Assembly (NCBI GenBank): GCA_041744375.1
Contig: JBGTLA010000157.1
Span: 1-8,750, forward strand
DNA: 8,750 nucleotides
Source of the DNA: JBGTLA01 sp041744375
GTDB taxonomy: Bacteria > Actinomycetota > Acidimicrobiia > Spongiisociales > ZC4RG35
Direction: 5' to 3'
Shown here: positions 6,523 to 8,750 of the stretch, one piece after another
How positions within the stretch are numbered: the first letter of the stretch is position 1
How the letters are laid out: every line of letters begins with the position of its first letter
Position numbers and translations under genes: made by a program
The notes under the pieces: model-generated
Told to the model about the DNA's origin: nothing
Database searches by the model: none
The model's input: only the letters and a program-made list of their open reading frames with translations

Positions 6523-6525
6523 GCT
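6520..6525 (+). promoter_or_regulatory. Candidate dapC -10 element (TACGCT), leaderless start
   Basis: GGTACGCT is followed by 6 nt (GCGGGG) and then the dapC ATG at 6532, so transcription would start at the ATG. The GCGGGG touches the start codon and is too close to act as a Shine-Dalgarno sequence. No lysine riboswitch can be present in the mRNA if this start is right. Confidence 0.45.
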
Positions 6526-6531
6526 GCGGGG

Positions 6532-7677
6532 ATGCGCGCCAATCCGGCTTTGGAGCGGGCCGGACCCCACCCCATCGCCGCCATCCAGCAGCGAGCACGA
6601 GACATGGCGGCAGCCGGCGACACCGTCATCGACTTCTCCATCGGTGACCCCCGAGAACCGACGTGGTCGGCGATTCGGTCGGCCGTGAGCGACGCCGTGC
6701 CGGTCACGTCTCGCTACCCGACCACGGCGGGGCTTCCCGAGTTGCGCTCGGCAGTGGCCGGTTACGTGAAGCGACGCTTCTCGGTCGAAGTCGATCCGCA
6801 CACCCAGGTGCTGGCGACGTCTGGCTCCAAGGAAGCCATCTTTTCGACGGCCCTGGCGTTCGTCGACCGGGGTCGGGCAGATGCCGTGGGATACCCCGAT
6901 CCCGGCTACCCGGTATATGCCCGCGGGGCAGCCCTGGCCGGTGCTCGACCGGTTCCGATCGCCACCGGCCCGACGACGCTGGTAACACCGCTCGACGTGG
7001 CAGCCGATCTGTGGGGTCGTCTGGCCCTGCTGTGGTTGTGCTCGCCTTCGAACCCGACCGGGGCGGTGACGTCGATCGACTGCCTGGCCGAATTGGTGGT
7101 GCAGGCACGCCAGCACGATGTTCTGGTGGCGAGTGACGAGTGTTACGTCGACCTCTACGACGACTACCGCCACCCGCCTCCTTCGGTATTGCAGGCGGCC
7201 GGTGAGGGGTCGCAGGGTGTGCTGTCGTACTTGTCCTTGTCGAAAAGATCCGGGATGACGGGCTATCGCTCCGGGGCCATCGTGGGCGATCCGGTCGCGA
7301 TCGAGCAACTCCACCGACTGCGGACATCGACGGGCACCGCTCCCACCGAGTTCGTGCAGGCGGGAGCCGTGGTGGCCTGGTCCGACGACGAGCACGTGGC
7401 GGAGAGGCGGGAAGTGTTCGCCGCCAAGCGCGACGTGCTGCGGCGGGCGCTGGAGGGGTCCGGGGCGACCGTCGTAGGGTCCGTGGCCGGCCTGTACCTG
7501 TGGGTGTCGACCGACGACGACGATATCGCCGTGGCCGAGCGTATGCTCTCGGCGGGCGTGGTCGTGACCCCGGGAAGCATCTTCGGCAGCCGCGGTGCCG
7601 GCCATATCCGGCTGGCCCTGGTCCCGACGCTCGACGAATGTGAGCTAGCCGGGCGCACCCTCACACGCCTGCTGTGA
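6532..7677 (+). CDS. dapC: N-succinyldiaminopimelate aminotransferase DapC
   Basis: A 381-residue fold-type I PLP aminotransferase. In the succinylase pathway DapC converts N-succinyl-2-amino-6-ketopimelate to N-succinyl-LL-2,6-diaminopimelate with glutamate, for lysine and cell-wall DAP. The Schiff-base lysine is Lys238 in SLSKRSGMTGYRSG. Asn174 (SNPTG), Asp202 and Tyr205 (SDECY) and Arg246 contact PLP, and Arg360 (HIRLALV) binds the substrate carboxylate. DFSIGDPREPT, RYPTTAGLPELR, SGSKEAIF and GTAPTEFVQA fit the succinyldiaminopimelate transaminase family, and length is typical. General class I aminotransferases look similar, but the neighbouring dapD makes the lysine assignment strong. 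The start ATG at 6532 fits a leaderless promoter. The gene ends 28 bp before the palindromic element that separates it from convergent dapD. Confidence 0.9.
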   Translation: MRANPALERAGPHPIAAIQQRARDMAAAGDTVIDFSIGDPREPTWSAIRSAVSDAVPVTSRYPTTAGLPELRSAVAGYVKRRFSVEVDPHTQVLATSGSKEAIFSTALAFVDRGRADAVGYPDPGYPVYARGAALAGARPVPIATGPTTLVTPLDVAADLWGRLALLWLCSPSNPTGAVTSIDCLAELVVQARQHDVLVASDECYVDLYDDYRHPPPSVLQAAGEGSQGVLSYLSLSKRSGMTGYRSGAIVGDPVAIEQLHRLRTSTGTAPTEFVQAGAVVAWSDDEHVAERREVFAAKRDVLRRALEGSGATVVGSVAGLYLWVSTDDDDIAVAERMLSAGVVVTPGSIFGSRGAGHIRLALVPTLDECELAGRTLTRLL

Positions 7678-7700
7678 GGCCACTTCGGGCCGCAACCGCC

Positions 7701-7812
7701 CTCAGAGGGCGCGCAAATAGAGCTCGTGCGTTCTGGCCTTCTCCAGCCACAATGCCTGGTGAGTTGAGCAGAAATCGCAGCACGATGGCTCACCTATTTG
7801 CGCGCCTCTCAG
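7701..7812. mobile_element. Candidate MITE-like palindromic element with 5-bp target duplication
   Basis: Terminal inverted repeats AGGGCGCGCAAATAG (7706-7720) and CTATTTGCGCGCCT (7794-7807) pair over 14 positions with one extra G in the left arm. They enclose a 73-nt centre. Directly outside both ends is the same pentamer CTCAG (7701-7705 and 7808-7812), as expected for a target-site duplication. The element is 102 bp with about 58% GC by my count, lower than its surroundings. The centre folds further: TCGTGC (7724-7729) with GCACGA (7780-7785), and TTCTG (7731-7735) with CAGAA (7769-7773). An alternative stem pairs GGTGAG (7758-7763) with CTCACC (7789-7794). It codes for nothing obvious. 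The dapD stop codon lies in the right duplication, and removing the insert would leave it intact. Alternatives are a long bidirectional terminator for dapC and dapD, or a structured RNA. Confidence 0.5.
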
Positions 7813-8750
7813 TTGGCATGGAGCGCCTCGTTGAGGCCTCTCCAGGTCCCGGAGGTGGGGAGGGCTTCCACCGCCCCGGTGACCGAGTTGCGTCTGAAGA
7901 GCATTCCCTCGATACCGGAGAGGTCCCGGCCCTTGTGGCGGGTCCCGTCGGGAAGGGTGACGACGGTTCCTGCCGTCAGATAGAGACCCGCCTCGACGGT
8001 GCAGTCGTCTCCGAGGGAGATGCCAACCCCCGAGTTGGCTCCCAGCAGGCAGTGCTCGCCGATGGAGATCACCTGCTGGCCACCGCCGGAGAGCGTCCCC
8101 ATGATCGAGGCGCCACCACCCACGTCGGTGCCGTCTCCGATGACGACCCCCGCCGAGATGCGCCCTTCGACCATCGACTGGCCGAGAGTGCCGGCGTTGA
8201 AGTTCACGAAGCCCTCATGCATGACGGTCGTTCCGGCGGCGAGATGGGCGCCGAGGCGGACCCGGTCGGCGTCACCGATCCGCACACCCTGGGGGATCAC
8301 GTAGTCGGTCATGCGGGGAAACTTGTCGACCGACGACACGTGCACCGGACGGCCCCTAGCCTCGAGACGATGCCGGGTGACTTCGAAATCGGGGACGGGG
8401 CACGGGCCCTGCGTCGTCCACACCACGTTGTTGAGCACCGAGAAGATCCCCTCGAGGTTGAGCCCGTGGGGTCTGACCAGGCGATGAGAGAGAAGATGGA
8501 GCCGCAGGTAGGCGTCGACGGCGTCGACCGGTGGGCGGGAGAGGTCCTCGATGATGGTGGCTACGACCACCAAATCGACGTGGCGCCCCTCGTCGTGGCC
8601 GGACCGTTCGAGAAGCAGGGTTGCCCCCGTCGCATCTACTTGGTCGACCTCCAGGCGGGTGGTGCCGGGGGCCAGCCCGAGCGGTTGCAGGGCGCCGGTG
8701 CCCAAGACGGGAGCCGGGAAGGCGGTGTCGAGCACCGAGCCGTCGGCCGC
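7809..8750 (-). CDS. dapD: Tetrahydrodipicolinate N-succinyltransferase DapD, actinobacterial type (5' end outside window)
   Basis: This enzyme transfers a succinyl group from succinyl-CoA to 2,3,4,5-tetrahydrodipicolinate, the first committed step of the succinylase lysine/DAP branch. 313 residues are visible. An N-terminal domain (DAYLRLHLLSHRLV) leads to a left-handed beta-helix of hexapeptide repeats with GAHLAAGTTVMHEGFVNFN, SMVEGRISAGV and GDGTDVGGGASIMGTLSGGG, matching mycobacterial DapD; the Glu of SMVEG is the catalytic residue there. The C-terminal LNEALHAN is also typical. A GTG at 8735 is not the real start: the frame stays open to the right edge reading AADGSVLDT, which matches conserved N-terminal sequence of the mycobacterial enzyme, so a short N-terminal piece is missing. 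Its stop codon abuts the palindromic element, and dapC faces it. Confidence 0.96.
   Translation of the reverse strand, partial: AADGSVLDTAFPAPVLGTGALQPLGLAPGTTRLEVDQVDATGATLLLERSGHDEGRHVDLVVVATIIEDLSRPPVDAVDAYLRLHLLSHRLVRPHGLNLEGIFSVLNNVVWTTQGPCPVPDFEVTRHRLEARGRPVHVSSVDKFPRMTDYVIPQGVRIGDADRVRLGAHLAAGTTVMHEGFVNFNAGTLGQSMVEGRISAGVVIGDGTDVGGGASIMGTLSGGGQQVISIGEHCLLGANSGVGISLGDDCTVEAGLYLTAGTVVTLPDGTRHKGRDLSGIEGMLFRRNSVTGAVEALPTSGTWRGLNEALHAN

Noticed and set aside
6301..7605. Minus-strand open frame of 434 codons across dapC
   Set aside because: Antisense to dapC with Arg/Gly/His-rich composition typical of shadow frames.
7706..7807. tRNA or similar small RNA gene in the dapC-dapD gap
   Set aside because: The terminal stem is 13 or more bp rather than a 7-bp acceptor, and no D-arm, anticodon arm or T-loop consensus (GTTCRA) can be placed.
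8733..8735. GTG as the dapD start codon
   Set aside because: The frame remains open to the right edge with AADGSVLDT, which matches conserved N-terminal sequence of actinobacterial DapD, so the gene continues beyond the window.

Overview
This 8.75 kb window is high-GC bacterial DNA carrying mostly core metabolic genes. Three things point to Actinomycetota, possibly an Acidimicrobiia-like lineage (the class is an inference). DapD is of the long actinobacterial type. A cysteine desulfurase, mnmA and ligA lie close together, as in many actinobacteria. Several start codons sit 6-7 nt downstream of a TANNNT -10 element with no Shine-Dalgarno sequence, the pattern of leaderless transcripts.

Left part (1-3548): the 3' end of a NifS/IscS-type cysteine desulfurase, a small unrecognised multi-pass membrane protein, a PuuC/KauB-like aldehyde dehydrogenase on the minus strand, and mnmA (tRNA 2-thiouridylase). 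The desulfurase and MnmA form a logical pair: cysteine sulfur is passed to MnmA for s2U34 of tRNA. The aldehyde dehydrogenase interrupts the pair and looks functionally unrelated.

Middle part (3527-6476): thioredoxin (minus) and NAD-dependent DNA ligase ligA (plus) diverge from a 113-bp promoter region. A small single-pass membrane-anchored protein of unknown function (minus) converges on ligA. Compact hairpins lie at the convergent gene ends 833/869 and 3528/3549.

Right part (6476-8750): dapC and dapD, two steps of the succinylase branch of lysine/diaminopimelate synthesis, face each other. dapD runs off the right edge. The gap between them holds a 102-bp palindromic element with 14-15 bp terminal inverted repeats and an exact 5-bp flanking direct repeat (CTCAG). 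It reads as a short MITE-like insertion next to the dapD stop codon, or alternatively as an elaborate bidirectional terminator.

Most of the window is ordinary housekeeping sequence. The most interesting items are the palindromic element, the 55-bp divergent and apparently doubly leaderless promoter at 6477-6531 with its 14-bp direct repeat, and the two small membrane proteins of unknown function. No defence system, CRISPR array, tRNA, rRNA or prophage gene is visible.
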